From NCBI GenBank assembly GCA_051294375.1, contig CM119269.1, positions 15,844,711-15,908,710 of the forward strand: a DNA stretch of 64,000 bases. Reading direction: 5' to 3'. Source of the stretch: Paraspadella gotoi. Lineage: Eukaryota > Chaetognatha. Within the stretch, counting starts at the first letter, position 1. Every line of letters begins with the position of its first letter. Both the position numbers and the translations under genes were made by a program. A model generated the notes under the pieces. It ran no database searches. It saw nothing but the letters and a program-made list of their open reading frames with translations, and had not been told where the DNA came from. Shown here piece after piece: positions 26,251-37,500 of this stretch.

Positions 26251-29200
26251 GGGTTCGCAACCAATCGGAATGTCTTATTAGGACAACGAATCTGAACTTC
26301 CAATAATTTACCATATTTTGATTCTCATTGCGTTAGTACGAAGCCTTTCGTTCATTTAAAAAACACGTTAGTAGTCATTCAAAGTTATCTCCTTCTTATC
26401 ACTTAGAACTTCCCATGTAATTTCTATCTGAGTTAAAAATACGGTAAGACATGATTCTTCAATGACTTGTCAAATCTAATCTCATTAAACTGCTTTAATT
26501 TTACGAAAAAAAGATAATCGCTTTGGAATTTTTTATGGTACAGATGATTTTAAAATCGAATTCCTTATAAGAATCCTCATGCTTCTTTTCACTTGACACA
26601 AAAGATTTTAGGATAAGACGCCACATTATCTGATTTACAATTTTTTTTCTTTCATACGCTTTCCTGATAATTTGTTCTCACCTACTTTTCTCTACTTACT
26701 TTATATTTTCCTCTTCCTCTTTCCTCCCTTACTTCTCACGCTGTCACTTACTCATTTTTTTGGCCCCTACCTTTTTCCTGGTCTCACTATTATGCACTTG
26801 TCTCACCTTTTTTCTTCATTTTCATTCTTTCCCTTTTTTTCCCCTTCTTTTCTTTCCATTTCCCCTCTTTCTTACCTTACAGTTGTTTCACTATTTTTTC
26901 CCCATTTGCCTTCGTTTTATTTTTGCCTTTCACCCTCTCTTTCATTTCTCTCCCCTTCTTCTTTTATAGTTTTCCCTTTCGTCTTCACTCTCACTACATT
27001 TACATTGAGCCAAATCAAAGAAATTCTTTAATAAGCATTATAAGAAAGAACAATGAATGCTAGGCGCATGATTTTTTTTTCAATTTTAGGCTTGCCTAGG
27101 CAAATTTAGTAAAATTCGACAGATTTTGCGGAAACTTTGAGTGAAAATGTTTTTCCGCAAAATCTGTCGTATTTGAAGACAAAAACAAAGTCCTGCATGC
27201 TTTCAGTCGATTAAAAGGATGCGGTTTTTTTGATTAATCAGGTCGTATTGTACCTCATCTTTTAAACTTAATAAATGGAGCTTGTAACAATATATCTCTT
27301 ATCAAAAATAATGCAAGTCACAAAAAGTCACAAATTTAAAAACGTCTTTAAAAATTATTTGTCTGGCTCTAAACCAGAAAAGTTTTCTTGATATATTTCA
27401 TAGTGTTAAAAGCTTATATCAATAGGCTACATTTTTCTGTTAATTTTCAACCAATTATATTTATTTTTTTGATTTAACACAATTCATGATAAAACTGAAA
27501 CTCCAACTTTTTGACTTGTTAAACTTATAAATTAATTTATAGGCAAAACTATGAAGTGATTTAAGCTATACAATTTACCCAGAGGTAAAGAAGATAAGAA
27601 AGACGGATTTCCAAAGTTAAAAAAATTTTCTCAACTTTCCTTGGCATTCAAATCAGAAGTCGTAAGTTAAAATGGACAAAATGGACATAAAATTTTTTTG
27701 AGCTAAAAATTGCCAACAATGGTACTATTTTATCATTAGAAAATTGGTGGCAGATGTTTTAACCAACCTTCGTTCTGCTAATTTGTGATGTGTGGCTACA
27801 AGTAATCAACATTGAAGTAACAACTGAAACATAGTGGAAAGAGTCGGTTTTTTCCTAAATGCAACGTTTGTACGCGGAACCTATACGTCATTCACGCAAG
27901 AGGCGTAAACGACGCAATTCTTATTAAAGGGTAGATAACATCTTAGTACAAAAGCGGTGTCTATTCGAATGAGACTGTGAAAAATCCTTCGCGTCCATCG
28001 ATTGAAAAGCCGTCCAATCATCCACCAATCAAGCCGAATCGGATCTCGAATAAATCGGGTCTTTTCATTCTTTATCCGGAGCTTAACAAAAATAGACACT
28101 TGAGTCAAACCTGAATAAAAGCTTCACCAAAGCGAGAAGGCGCGCGCGATGCAATCATCTCGCATTATTGTTCATGGTAAAAGGTTCGATGAATTTACAA
28201 AAAAGGCGTTGTGCTGAATTTTGATCTCGAACAAAGTGAAACAAAAGAAATCACCCATCGCCATCCGATAGTATTGGAGTCGGGGGCGGGTGAAATGTTA
28301 ATATAAATAGGAAAGTTCAAACAGAGAAAGTTCGCTGAAAATAAAGAGATTGCTTTTTATTAATTCGATTTTGATCTCGAAGAGGAAAACAAAAGTTTCT
28401 TTTTTTACAAACCAATATTTTTTTTAATCAGCGCTTAAATAAAAAGTTGCTATTTGAAATGTTTGTATTAATGTCGTGGAAAATCCGCAACCCAATCCGA
28501 AATTACAGAGGCTTTTTTTGTTCCACCCCCGTCTCAATTTCTTCACACAACCCCTATTAGCGTTAGCTCTTCACGCCGCTTCACACCCTCTCCACACTTC
28601 AGAGAATTCGTCGCGATGTCGTCCCGGATTCGGTGGGGTCGATTCTGCGAGATCGAGGTTGACGAGTGCGCGTCGACGCCCATGCAAAAAACGCGCCAGC
28701 CTGCGTTGATCGCGTTCAACGGTGAGGATATTAAAATAAATATTAAAATATTATTTATAAATTTCAATAATTTACTTCGCGTAACAATTTTTACAAAATT
28801 TCGAATGTTTCCACTGTGTACTATACACAGAAAAAATGTTTTTCCTTCTAGTCGTGTGTTATGACTTACTAAGTCTTTATGTCAACATATTTATCACAGG
28901 ATACACATGCGCCTGTAGGCGACCCCTTTACCGGGCGCCACTGCCGAGACGCCGGAAGGACCGTGCACTTCGTCGCCGCTGCGCGAATGGCGGTCCGTGC
29001 AGGGACGATCCGCGGCGAGGCGAGATCGGCGGCGTCCGGCAGCGGCAGCGTCAGCGCCGGGTTCTTCTGTCAATGCAGAGCAGGCCTTCGGCGGGCGTCG
29101 GTGCCGAGACGTTACGGATTTTTGCGTCTTTGAACCTTGCAGGTGAGGGTGGGGTATGGGGTAGGGGATAGGGAAGGGCCGAAGGGGGAATTGGATTAGA

Positions 29201-32200
29201 AAACAAAAACCATAAACATTCAACCTTAATTGGAAAAATACTTCAAGAATTGCGTTGCGTTACTTATTTCATTTTCCGTTCAGAACCAGTCTTTCTTCCA
29301 TAGCCAGAAAAAATTAATCAGTTCAAAAAAAATAAAAATAAATTATCAAAAATTAATATGCATTTATTATTTTATTGCTTTAAAATTATTTAACTTATAT
29401 AGCTTAACGATTTTGCGAAAAACAAATGTTTTTTCGAGAACATCTCCAAGATCTTTGTCGACTTTTACCAAATTTTTTCGCTCACGAAATATCTCGCTTG
29501 GATTTCGACCAATCAAGAGTCACTTTTACGTTTCGTCGAAGATGAGGAAATATGCTCTTCCTCGTCCCAAACTCTATGTTGTAACCCTTAGAATGAGGAA
29601 GGACAACAGAGGTAAAATTTAGGCAAAACGAAGTACTTTCGTTAATTATCGCTTTCAATTTGAAACTTTTTATTCATTATTTTACGTTTATTACAAGTAG
29701 AGCCATGCTTTTGTTTTAACTGCTAAGTTAAAATTAATAAAGTTTAACGTATATTTTTAATTCTATATGCTAATTTTAATAATTGATATTTATACCCTAA
29801 CGGCGGCTCAACTTGTAAGAAATAACTTGGCTTAAGTCATCATGGAATCTTCACTGCTCGTTTCCCTCATCGCTCTCCTCGCCGTCGCCTTTGGCTGCAA
29901 CACTCGGGACAGCCATAACCTACACCACTCTAGCAGCTACGGCAGGGGTGGCTACTACGAGCCTTACTTCAATTACCACTCTGGCTACCACGGTGGCTAT
30001 TACGGCTACCGCCGCTGGGGCTATAGCGGCTCTTGGTCCCACCCTTTCCTCCGCTACGCGGCGCGCAACGAAGATCCCCTGTCGGCCGTGGAGAGGGCGC
30101 TGGCGTCGGCCTCGGAGCCGGAGCCACTTCACCCCGAGTCCTGGTCCGACGTCAACTGCACCTACGCGCCGATGAACGCCACCTTGGCTTGGATCGACGC
30201 CCGTACCGACTGCGCCAAGCGCGGTGCCCAGTTGGCGGTGCTGGCAAATCGCGAGGCCGTGGCGCGAGTTCTCCTCAATATGGCCACGGATTTCGGCGTC
30301 GATTCCGCCACGGACGGGATTTGGATCGGCGCCAGCGACAACGCCAACGAAGCCAAGTGGGGTTGGGTCGATGGGAAGCTGGTCCAGTTCTCCGATTGGA
30401 TGCTGTCGCGACCGGACGGCGAGAAAGAACAGAACTGCGCCGTTTTGAAGGTGAGATCTTACCGTTTTTAAATTTAACAATACGCACAATTTAAATTTTT
30501 TTTTAGGTAATTGATTAGAAATTCTTTTGACATTACTTTCAACAGCGCAACGTGGACGGTCCCGTCGGCGATGGATTCTGGGACGACGAAGACTGCGATA
30601 TCAAGAAGCCTTACCTCTGTCAAAAATGTTGATCAAAGGATGTCGCCTATTTTTATCGATTTGTTTCTACGTATCTATTTAAATTACGTATTTTGTACAT
30701 TGAGGGAAATTTGAATATATACTTGTAACTGTACTCGGAAGATATTTTGTATAATTTTTTTAAAATTTTTATGTATCTTTTACCAAAATTATGTAATACA
30801 ATTTTTTCCCGCTTTTTCGTCTATTTGATACTATACGACTTTCAATGAAGGATAGATCGAAGATAACTATGCGCAAGAAATACGAAACAGCGTGTGAAAC
30901 ATTTCGAGCCATACTTTCCCTCTCAGGGCAACAGTCAACCGAAATGCATGATTAATTTCCTCGTACCTCCCTTTTGGGCTGTATGTAAAATTTAACGAAT
31001 TCGCCGAATACCAAATAATAGAAAGTAGATGTCATGCTACGTTAGGTTGGCGTTAGTGGCTTCTGACCCTGGCGCTGTTGCCCAAGGTCGGGCTTGCTTT
31101 GCCATCTTTAGGACTGGATGAGATGTTACGATTAGGATGGTGCGTTCCCCTTACGAGCCATTGGGATAGGCTGAATAAAGTTGGTGAGGCGGTGTGGATA
31201 TAAGGGAGCTGATGAAAAGATTGAGCGATTGAACATTATTTTTATGGATATAATATTAACAAATTTTAAATATTTTTTAAATTTTTTAGCATAACAGTAT
31301 AGTAAATTTAATTATTTATATAGTAATATATCCTTATAAAATCGTAAACAAAAACAATATTTTTTGTACTAATTAATCATACTATCTTACATCAAAATAA
31401 TTTTTTTGTTGAATGCTCCTCTAATGGATATTCCTTAACGATATGCAATAATGACTAAAGTACTTATTTCACANNNNNNNNNNTATCTTACATCTAAATT
31501 ATTTTGTTGAATGCTCCTCTAATGGATATTCCTTCACGATATGCAATAATGACTATGAAGTACTTATTTCACAGGTTTCGATATTTGGAGAACCAAGGGT
31601 TTATAAGTCAAACTAAGAGTGATTCGCCTCTTTCACTTCTCTCCAGAAACGGAGGCACCTGTCGCGGGTTCGGTGGCCCAAACTACATCTGCGAGTGTCT
31701 GGCGGGATTTTTGGGCAGAAACTGCGAAGTTTCGTTGGTGGATCCCTGCTTGCCCAATCCCTGCCTCAATGAGGGAACGTGTGTCAACACGCCAGGTGCA
31801 AATGCCACATTGATTTTTTTTTCACCTCGTTATGGGTTTTTTTGGATATGTTAGTCCAGTGTCAACCCCTTATTATATTCTCTGTCACCCTTGTCATCCC
31901 TTTCCGTCATCATCGACCCGCCTCCTCAGGCGGCGACTTCGAGTGCAAATGTCCGCCCCTTTGGATCGGACGCCACTGCGACGTTTCTGCCGTGGACACG
32001 CCCCCTCGCGACCCCTGCGTGCCCAACCCTTGCGGCGACAACGGCGTCTGTAGGGAGATCCGGGACGGAGATTTCGAGTGCGTCTGTCTCCACGGGTTCA
32101 TGGGTCCGAGGTGTCGAGAGGTCGCCGACGCGTGCTCGTCCAATCCTTGCGTCAATGAAGGGACTTGCGCCTTGAATGGTTAGCGGGAGACGGAGAGGTG

Positions 32201-33728
32201 GAAATCAGAGGAAGGGAAAGAAAGCTAAAGTTTATTAGTATAATAAATACTATTGTATATTTACAATGGATGGGTCGTTTTACTAATTCCGTGACATACT
32301 TGAACCACTCTTTCGTTTCCTCTCATTGACTGAGGCTGAAGACATTCTCCTAAAATTGTCATAATACTAATAATTAATAATTAATAATTAATAATTAAAG
32401 CAAACTAATACTTTCCTTCAGACGACGGGACGTTCCATTGCTTCTGTCCACCTCCGTTCGGCGGGCGCCTCTGCCAAGAAACCATCGATCCCTGTTGGCC
32501 GAATCCCTGCCGCAACCAGGGCGCCTGCGCTCCGGACATGAGCGGCGTCAGCGGCGCCAGTCGATTCATTTGCACCTGTTTGCCGGGATACGCCGGCGCC
32601 ATCTGTGAAACGCCCGTCTCAAGGTGCAGCCCCGTCAATCCCTGCCAAAACGGCGGCATCTGCGAGGAACGAGCGGGGGGGAAATTCAAATGCACTTGCT
32701 CCGTTGGATTTCATGGTGATTTTGTGAATCGGCTTTTTTGAATTTAGCTCAAATACTGCATGTTTTTCCTTTTCTTGGGTTAATATAACTGTTTAATTAA
32801 TTTAATGATTCACAGGACCGACATGCGGCATTCAACCGTCACCCTGCATTCCTAGTCCATGCTTGAATAACGGAGTTTGCATAACAAGAGGTCAAACTTA
32901 TTCCAAAAAAAAAAATTGCAAACCGCAAATCTTCCATGCATTCAATTTCAGGCAGCGTCGATTACGAGTGCGAATGCGCGACGGATTTCTCGGGTCCTCA
33001 TTGCGAAAATGCGTCACCCTCTCCCGCATGCTCGCTCCGGCCCTGCCTCAACTCTGGGCTATGTATTCCATTGCCGTTTAACACCTTCAAGTGTAAATGC
33101 CCTCCTTCTTTTACCGGTTCGTTTAGTGGATTTAACGTTGCCTAATTTTCTATCAATAACCTATTTACACAAATAAACAGGAAAAACTTGTGGTCAAAAC
33201 ATCGGATGTGCAGCCGGAAACAAATGCACGAATGGCGCCACCTGCATAGACGACAACCTCAATGGAGGCTACACCTGTCAATGTACCCCAAACTTCGAAG
33301 TATGAGAAAGTTGTTTTAAATATGTATGAAAAAAGAAACCCTACTTCCTCAGTTCCTCTAATCAATAATGAAAAGAGTAATTTAAACCTTTTTTTTTTAT
33401 AATATCACTGCCATGAAATTGGTACAACCTATATAAATTGTTAACTAATTATGCTATCTTGACCCTGATTTTGCCAACTGGACAGGCCATTTGATAAATA
33501 GTTTCATCGCCTGTTCAGGGCATCTATTGCGAAATCCCGAAGCAGGCGAGCTTCTCCTGCCTTCTTCGTCGTGATGGTCTTTATTCCAAACCGGCCGACC
33601 CTTGCACGCCTGTCTACTACGTCTGCTCAATGGGCAAGCTGTTCCGCATGGCCTGTCCTCAAGATACCGTTTTCAATCCGTTCAGCTCGGTTTGCGACTG
33701 GCCACACAGAATGAATTGCGGACAATGA
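18420..33728 (+). CDS. three-finger (Ly6-like) / multi-EGF / chitin-binding type-2 protein
   Basis: Exons: 18420-18914, 19041-19376, 28603-28721, 28900-29142, 31647-31795, 31930-32178, 32422-32715, 32816-32890, 32952-33116, 33181-33299, 33519-33728 (TGA). The start is the ATG before SLLRRLDEGF. A hydrophobic segment (IFLFLLVLGYSLILAPAS, residues 53-70) may be a late signal peptide or a signal anchor; a Met at residue 32 is an alternative start. Residues 110-209 carry LCYTC, CEDLC, RGC and a terminal CFCGAAGCNG, typical of Ly6/uPAR three-finger domains. About 13 EGF-like repeats follow. The last exon is a six-cysteine CBM14/peritrophin-A domain (DPCTPVYYVC, VFNPFSSVCDWP). Phases agree across exons 31647-33728, and the 29142 to 31647 join completes a CRNGGTC motif. 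Exons 28603 and 28900 are frameshifted, which I attribute to read noise. An AATAAA lies at 33,913. The likely role is an extracellular matrix or cuticle protein that binds chitin (inference). Confidence 0.8.
19443..19456. other. assembly gap (14 N)
   Basis: This gap separates the end of block A copy 1 from block B copy 1. Confidence 1.
19457..20004. repeat. duplicated block B, copy 1
   Basis: About 550 bases recur at 27,905-28,465 with scattered one-base indels. It is flanked by N gaps on both sides. In the second location it leads directly into the EGF exon at 28,603, so it is intronic sequence of the EGF gene. Confidence 0.9.
20005..20029. other. assembly gap (25 N)
   Basis: Separates block B copy 1 from block A copy 2. 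Confidence 1.
20123..20217. repeat. (GA)n microsatellite
   Basis: The longer counterpart of the GA run at 13,617. Confidence 0.95.
20251..21018 (+). pseudogene. second, frameshifted copy of the CUB-gene last exon
   Basis: It aligns base for base with 13711-14488 but has several one-base deletions and insertions (for example, GAAGAATTC in copy 1 is GAAAATTC here), so no single frame stays open. The flanks are equally duplicated. I read it as an assembly copy, not a processed pseudogene: the upstream GA repeat and intron are included and it has no poly-A tail. Confidence 0.8.
24948..25920 (+). pseudogene. second, frameshifted copy of EGF-gene exons 1-2
   Basis: It corresponds to 18420-19376, intron included. 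The start ATG and SLLRRLDEGF are kept, then one-base indels shift the frame repeatedly in the hydrophobic segment, the three-finger domain and EGF1. The splice sites (GAG|GTGAGA and ATTCAG|GTGTCGG) are still recognisable. It is best explained as an uncorrected duplicate of the same locus. Confidence 0.8.
25969..26130. repeat. TTTTC/TTTTA low-complexity tract
   Basis: Pyrimidine-rich pentamer repeats at the end of block A copy 2. Copy 1 breaks off in the same tract, which probably stopped the contig. Confidence 0.9.
26171..26246. repeat. (CT)n microsatellite
   Basis: An almost pure CT run in the large intron of the EGF gene. Confidence 0.95.
26247..27904. other. unique intronic segment C of the EGF gene
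   Basis: AT-rich sequence with a pyrimidine-rich stretch at about 26,640-26,990 and an 18-base perfect hairpin at 27,117-27,169. No exon is supported. Confidence 0.6.
27117..27169. repeat. perfect 18-bp hairpin
   Basis: CGACAGATTTTGCGGAAA (27117-27134) is the exact reverse complement of 27152-27169, with a 17-base loop. It lies in the EGF-gene intron. It could be a foldback element remnant or a structured intronic RNA. Confidence 0.85.
27905..28465. repeat. duplicated block B, copy 2
   Basis: The second copy of 19,457-20,004. It runs on into the EGF-gene exon at 28,603. Confidence 0.9.
29842..30632 (+). CDS. secreted C-type lectin domain protein with Gly/Tyr/His-rich N-terminus
   Basis: Two exons, 29842-30450 and 30546-30632 (TGA), GT..AG, phase 0, 231 residues. 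The start ATG sits in a good context (TCATCATGG) and begins a signal peptide (MESSLLVSLIALLAVAFGC). Residues about 30-65 are rich in Gly, Tyr and His (GGYYEPYFNYHSGYHGGYYG). The C-type lectin fold spans roughly 101-231: DARTDCAKRGAQLAVL, GIWIGASDNANEAKWGWVDG, QNCAVLK, FWDDEDCDIKKPYLCQ. The sugar-binding positions read SRPD and WDDEDC instead of the usual EPN/QPD and WND, so calcium-dependent sugar binding is uncertain. The gene lies wholly inside an intron of the EGF/chitin-binding gene, on the same strand. It is probably a secreted matrix or immune-type lectin. Confidence 0.9.
31021..31205 (-). repeat. interspersed repeat R1, diverged copy
   Basis: The reverse complement reads TATATCCACACCGCCTCACC, then CCAATGGCTCGTAAGGGGAACG, GCACCATCC, GGCAAAGC and CAGGGTCAGAAGCC, in the same order as the copies at 47,450 and 59,495. 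It lies in the EGF-gene intron downstream of the lectin gene. Confidence 0.7.
31384..31573. repeat. short duplicated contig ends around a gap
   Basis: About 90 bases (TATCTTACATC..TTGTTGAATGCTCCTCTAATGG..TACTTATTTCACA) occur at 31,384-31,473 and again at 31,484-31,573, on either side of ten Ns. This is the pattern left when overlapping contig ends are not merged. Confidence 0.9.
31474..31483. other. assembly gap (10 N)
   Basis: Lies between the two copies of the 90-base overlap, inside an intron of the EGF gene. Confidence 1.
33519..33728 (+). CDS. terminal exon: chitin-binding type-2 (CBM14) domain
   Basis: Acceptor CTGTTCAG, phase 0. It opens with GIYCEIPK, closing the last EGF repeat, then carries six cysteines in CBM14 spacing: CLLRRDGLYSKPADPC, VYYVC, MAC, SSVC, MNC, and the aromatic residues of the family. 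TGA directly follows NCGQ, so the chitin-binding domain is the extreme C-terminus. Confidence 0.85.
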   Translation, partial: GIYCEIPKQASFSCLLRRDGLYSKPADPCTPVYYVCSMGKLFRMACPQDTVFNPFSSVCDWPHRMNCGQ

Positions 33729-34513
33729 GAAGACAAATCGCTCGTAGTTTAATATTAGCAATCTGTAGTTGATAGATGCAAATGCATGAGTCTACGTCGT
33801 TTTAGATTATAGTCTCAGCTTCGGAATATTTCACTCTTTTTTATTTCTCTAAATTAAAAATTTTGTAATTGAAAGAATATAAATATTTAGTTTTGATCAA
33901 ATACTATATATTAATAAAATTCATAGGCAAGGGTTCGATAATCATAGCATAGGTAATCAGATAGACTGTAAGAGGTTTCAAAACAGCATTTTATATGCGG
34001 ATTATCTTTCCCAATCGTTCAGACTTCAGTATATTATTGATATTCAAAACTCCGACCTTATCTTTCAATCCCTTCGCTTCGCCTTCGGATCCCGATTGTC
34101 AAGAAAAAGAAAGAAAAAGAAAGAAGCAACAGTAAAAACTAAAAACCGGACAAATTACTACTTGACTGCCATTCGTATTCAAAGGAATTAAAATACAAAT
34201 CAATCAACCAGCGAATATTTCGAACGTTTTCCTTTCATGATAATAATAATCATGACGGGGAAATAAAAACGATCGTCACAGCAACTGATACAAAATTTTG
34301 ATTTCCCGATTATCGTCGAATTGATAAAAATAGACACTCGATCATGTCGCGCGATATTCCTTATCATTGGATTGGAAAGATTGTTTGCATAGATATTCCC
34401 TCGACTTAACTAAATCAAAAAACCTCGTAATAATGAGAGTCGTTTTTTGGTTTGCCTAAAAAAAAGAAATAAGAGGAACCCTTCCGAGAACAATTTTTTT
34501 TTCCCCTGACAAA
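33729..34513. other. intergenic, EGF gene 3' UTR and upstream region of next gene
   Basis: An AATAAA at 33,913 is 185 bases after the EGF-gene stop. The rest is AT-rich with nothing else recognisable. Confidence 0.6.
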
Positions 34514-37500
34514 ATGGCATCGTCAACCGAAACGGCTAAGATTTCGACTGATACGGGAACGCCCACCGTCACGCCAACGCCGACGGAGCCACCGTCTCAA
34601 GGAACGGTCGTCCTGGTTACGGTTTTGTTTTTTGTATTCATTTTTCTCTTCGTCTTCGTTTGTCTCGTCATAATTAAAGTGAGATTTAAAACATTAGGTC
34701 TTTTTAATTATACTAATGCTACAGAACAGGAGAGCAATTATTCAATTAAGGATGAATATTAGATTATGTTAATGATTATTGTTCATTGATCAACTCTATC
34801 AGCGCCGACGCAATCAAAATCTTCGTCGTCAATACGTTTCGGCGGCGAGGAAGTCTACGGGAGAATCCACTTTAGAGGCAGAGGAAGGTAAGTTCGGGTG
34901 AGAAGAGAGGTTTGCCTTTAAAACGACAGTTTCAAGTTTGTAGAATTAGTTTTACTAGTAAGTTTACACCGATGCTTTTGGTGAGTGAGGCTGAGAAAGT
35001 TCTGAAATTTAATTCGAAGCAATTATAATCTGTTAACAGAAGGCTATCAAAATGCTGAATCACTCGCTAGTTTTAGAGCTTCGGAATCAAATCACATTGG
35101 ACATCCCACTAACAATCATTCGAAAGATTTAAAGATTTCACGCGTATAAATGTAAGACACCAGATTGACTGATTGATCGATTGATCATCGCCGTATTGAT
35201 TATCGAAACAATTGACGGAGTCAGACAGTTTCCGCGACGCCCAACGAACTCCGTTGTAGACGTTCCCCTCCTCTCTGCCGACGTAGACGACGCGCCCTCT
35301 AGACGCGGCGGCGACGACGACGACGGACGTAATGGTGGACGGGATTTCGCACGTCTTCGGTCCCCAGGCGAGAGGTGAGGTTGCGGCAAGGGGCCAATGT
35401 GAAAACAAAAGATCTGGTCCGTTTGCAATTTTCAAAACTTTTCTAAAACCTCCCGCAAAAATATTAAGAATATGTTAAACAAAATTTCTTGATTTATAAT
35501 TAATAAGTTTTATTTGGCAATTATCCTTTTCTCACAAAAACCTAAGAAATGTAACGAAAATATTATAAAGGAGTTTCAATTTGCATTTATATTTGGTAAT
35601 TAGTTCATTCGTGCATCTGGAATATGTCTCGTCCTCACCCTCGTCCACAGCCCCTCCCCCCGTCACCGCCTCATCGGGAGATCGTCTCTGGCAATCCGTC
35701 GGACGCCTCTTCGGATCCCAAGTTCCGCGCGGCGCCGCCAGAGTCTCAACGAACGCCAACCAAGCGACGCCCAGCGAAGGCGCCGCCTCGAGCGGCGCCC
35801 CCGTCGTTCTCAACGGGANNNNNNNNNNNNNNNNNNNNNNNNNATAAAGATTCAAAAGTTAGATAAAGGTTAATATTACAAATTTTTACAAATTTAATGA
35901 TAAATGGGTTAAAATTTAAAAAACCTTAAAAAATTATTATCATAGTTATCATTCAATAAATTTAATAGTTTTATTAACAATATTTATAGTGGTATTCTGT
36001 TAATTTTTAATCTGTTACGCTTAGTACATGGCTTATCCGATAAATTCAGCGTTTTTAAATCATTGTTATGGTCCTAATTTTCTTTTCCATAAAGAAACGG
36101 ATTTTTTGTTTTTTGTTTTTTTTTTCTTTTCATTTTCCCATAAGCCTCCTAAGTGTATACTAATAGTAAACTACTAGTATACTAATCCAGGATCGCCGTA
36201 CAATGCTTTTAGTAACGGTAACAATCTTTTCTAATTGGGATCGCTTTACCTACTTTGAAAAAATTGAATTGAATTGCTGGTTCATATATTTTTTAATGAT
36301 TTGAAATTCTTTTCTCATTTGAAGTTCAGATTTTTTATTTAAGCAACATTTGAAAAATAATTTTTGTGCTCTTCAAAAAATAAGTTTTGTGCTCTTCAAA
36401 ATCCTTCAATGACGTGTGCACTGTGCAGCCTGCTGAAGAACACTGTTACAGGTATGTTTTCATTATAAGCAATTTAATACATTGAAAATATATAACAAAA
36501 TACTGCTATTTTAAGATACTTCATTTGTTTAATTTTAGAATTAAGTTTGAATTCGTCTAGGTTATAATTAATACTGATAATTTTTTTGCTACTGTTTAAA
36601 TATTATTTTTAATAAAATAAAGGCTTGATGATCGACAATGAAGGGAAGCTTTGCATTTACGGGCATCCAGCGGCACTTAGGACGAGGGCAGGAACAAAGG
36701 CGGTCAGCGAGTCTTCAAATACTTCAGGATTAACTTTTTCAATCTGTTAAAGATTTTAAATCGCCGTAAATATTTTAAAAAGTGATTTTGATGTTACTTT
36801 TTATTTATCAGAATCAATAGGCAGTCCTGTTAGCTGAACGTAATCATCGTGGTTGCAGTTTCAGATTGCCTTTTTTTACATATTATTTTCCCCTTTGTAA
36901 GTTTATAATAATATTTTATTAATGTTGTATTAATCACTGATTTTGCGCACTCTCTCTCTCTCTTTCTTCTCCTTTGACTTACTTTGTTTATTTAATCCAG
37001 AAGATGATCTGTTAAATGGATCAAAATAATTGTCTTAATACATGTAATCTCATATGTTAACTTTTATTTGATAATAATTATTGTTGAAAAATGAAACAAT
37101 TGGTGTTTAAATTTTAATATAACTTAAATACAAATAATGTCTTTTATTTTAAATAAAACTAGTACATTTGTACGAGTAACATTCATAGGAATCTGCTTAC
37201 CATGTCAATCAATTGTCCACAGTATGTTAACATTTATTAGTCGATGGAAAGAGTATGGTCATCAGTGTATTATTTTTAAAAATTTTTTATCCGTCTTGTT
37301 CTCTTGGAAACCGCATAATCTGTACTTAAAATCATTCACGTTCTTAAAACAAACCTGCTTTAAAACCCTGTAACAAGGAACTAAGTCCCTGGCTTAATTT
37401 GATTAATTATATATTAATTACTTAAAAAGTAAATAATTTTGATTGCGTATTTTGTTTTTATTTATGATAAGATTTGACCTTTTGCCTTAAAAATTATAAT

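Larger units (their letters stand above)
31566..35818. repeat. duplicated block D, copy 1 (cleaner copy)
   Basis: About 4.25 kb holds the last seven exons of the EGF gene and the first four exons of the next gene. It recurs at about 38,396-42,775. All exons in this copy are open and in phase. It ends at an N gap. Confidence 0.9.

Noticed and set aside
29230-29622. A 130-residue open frame between the EGF exon and the lectin gene
   Set aside because: AT-rich, Lys/Phe/Ser-dominated translation without motif or splice support.
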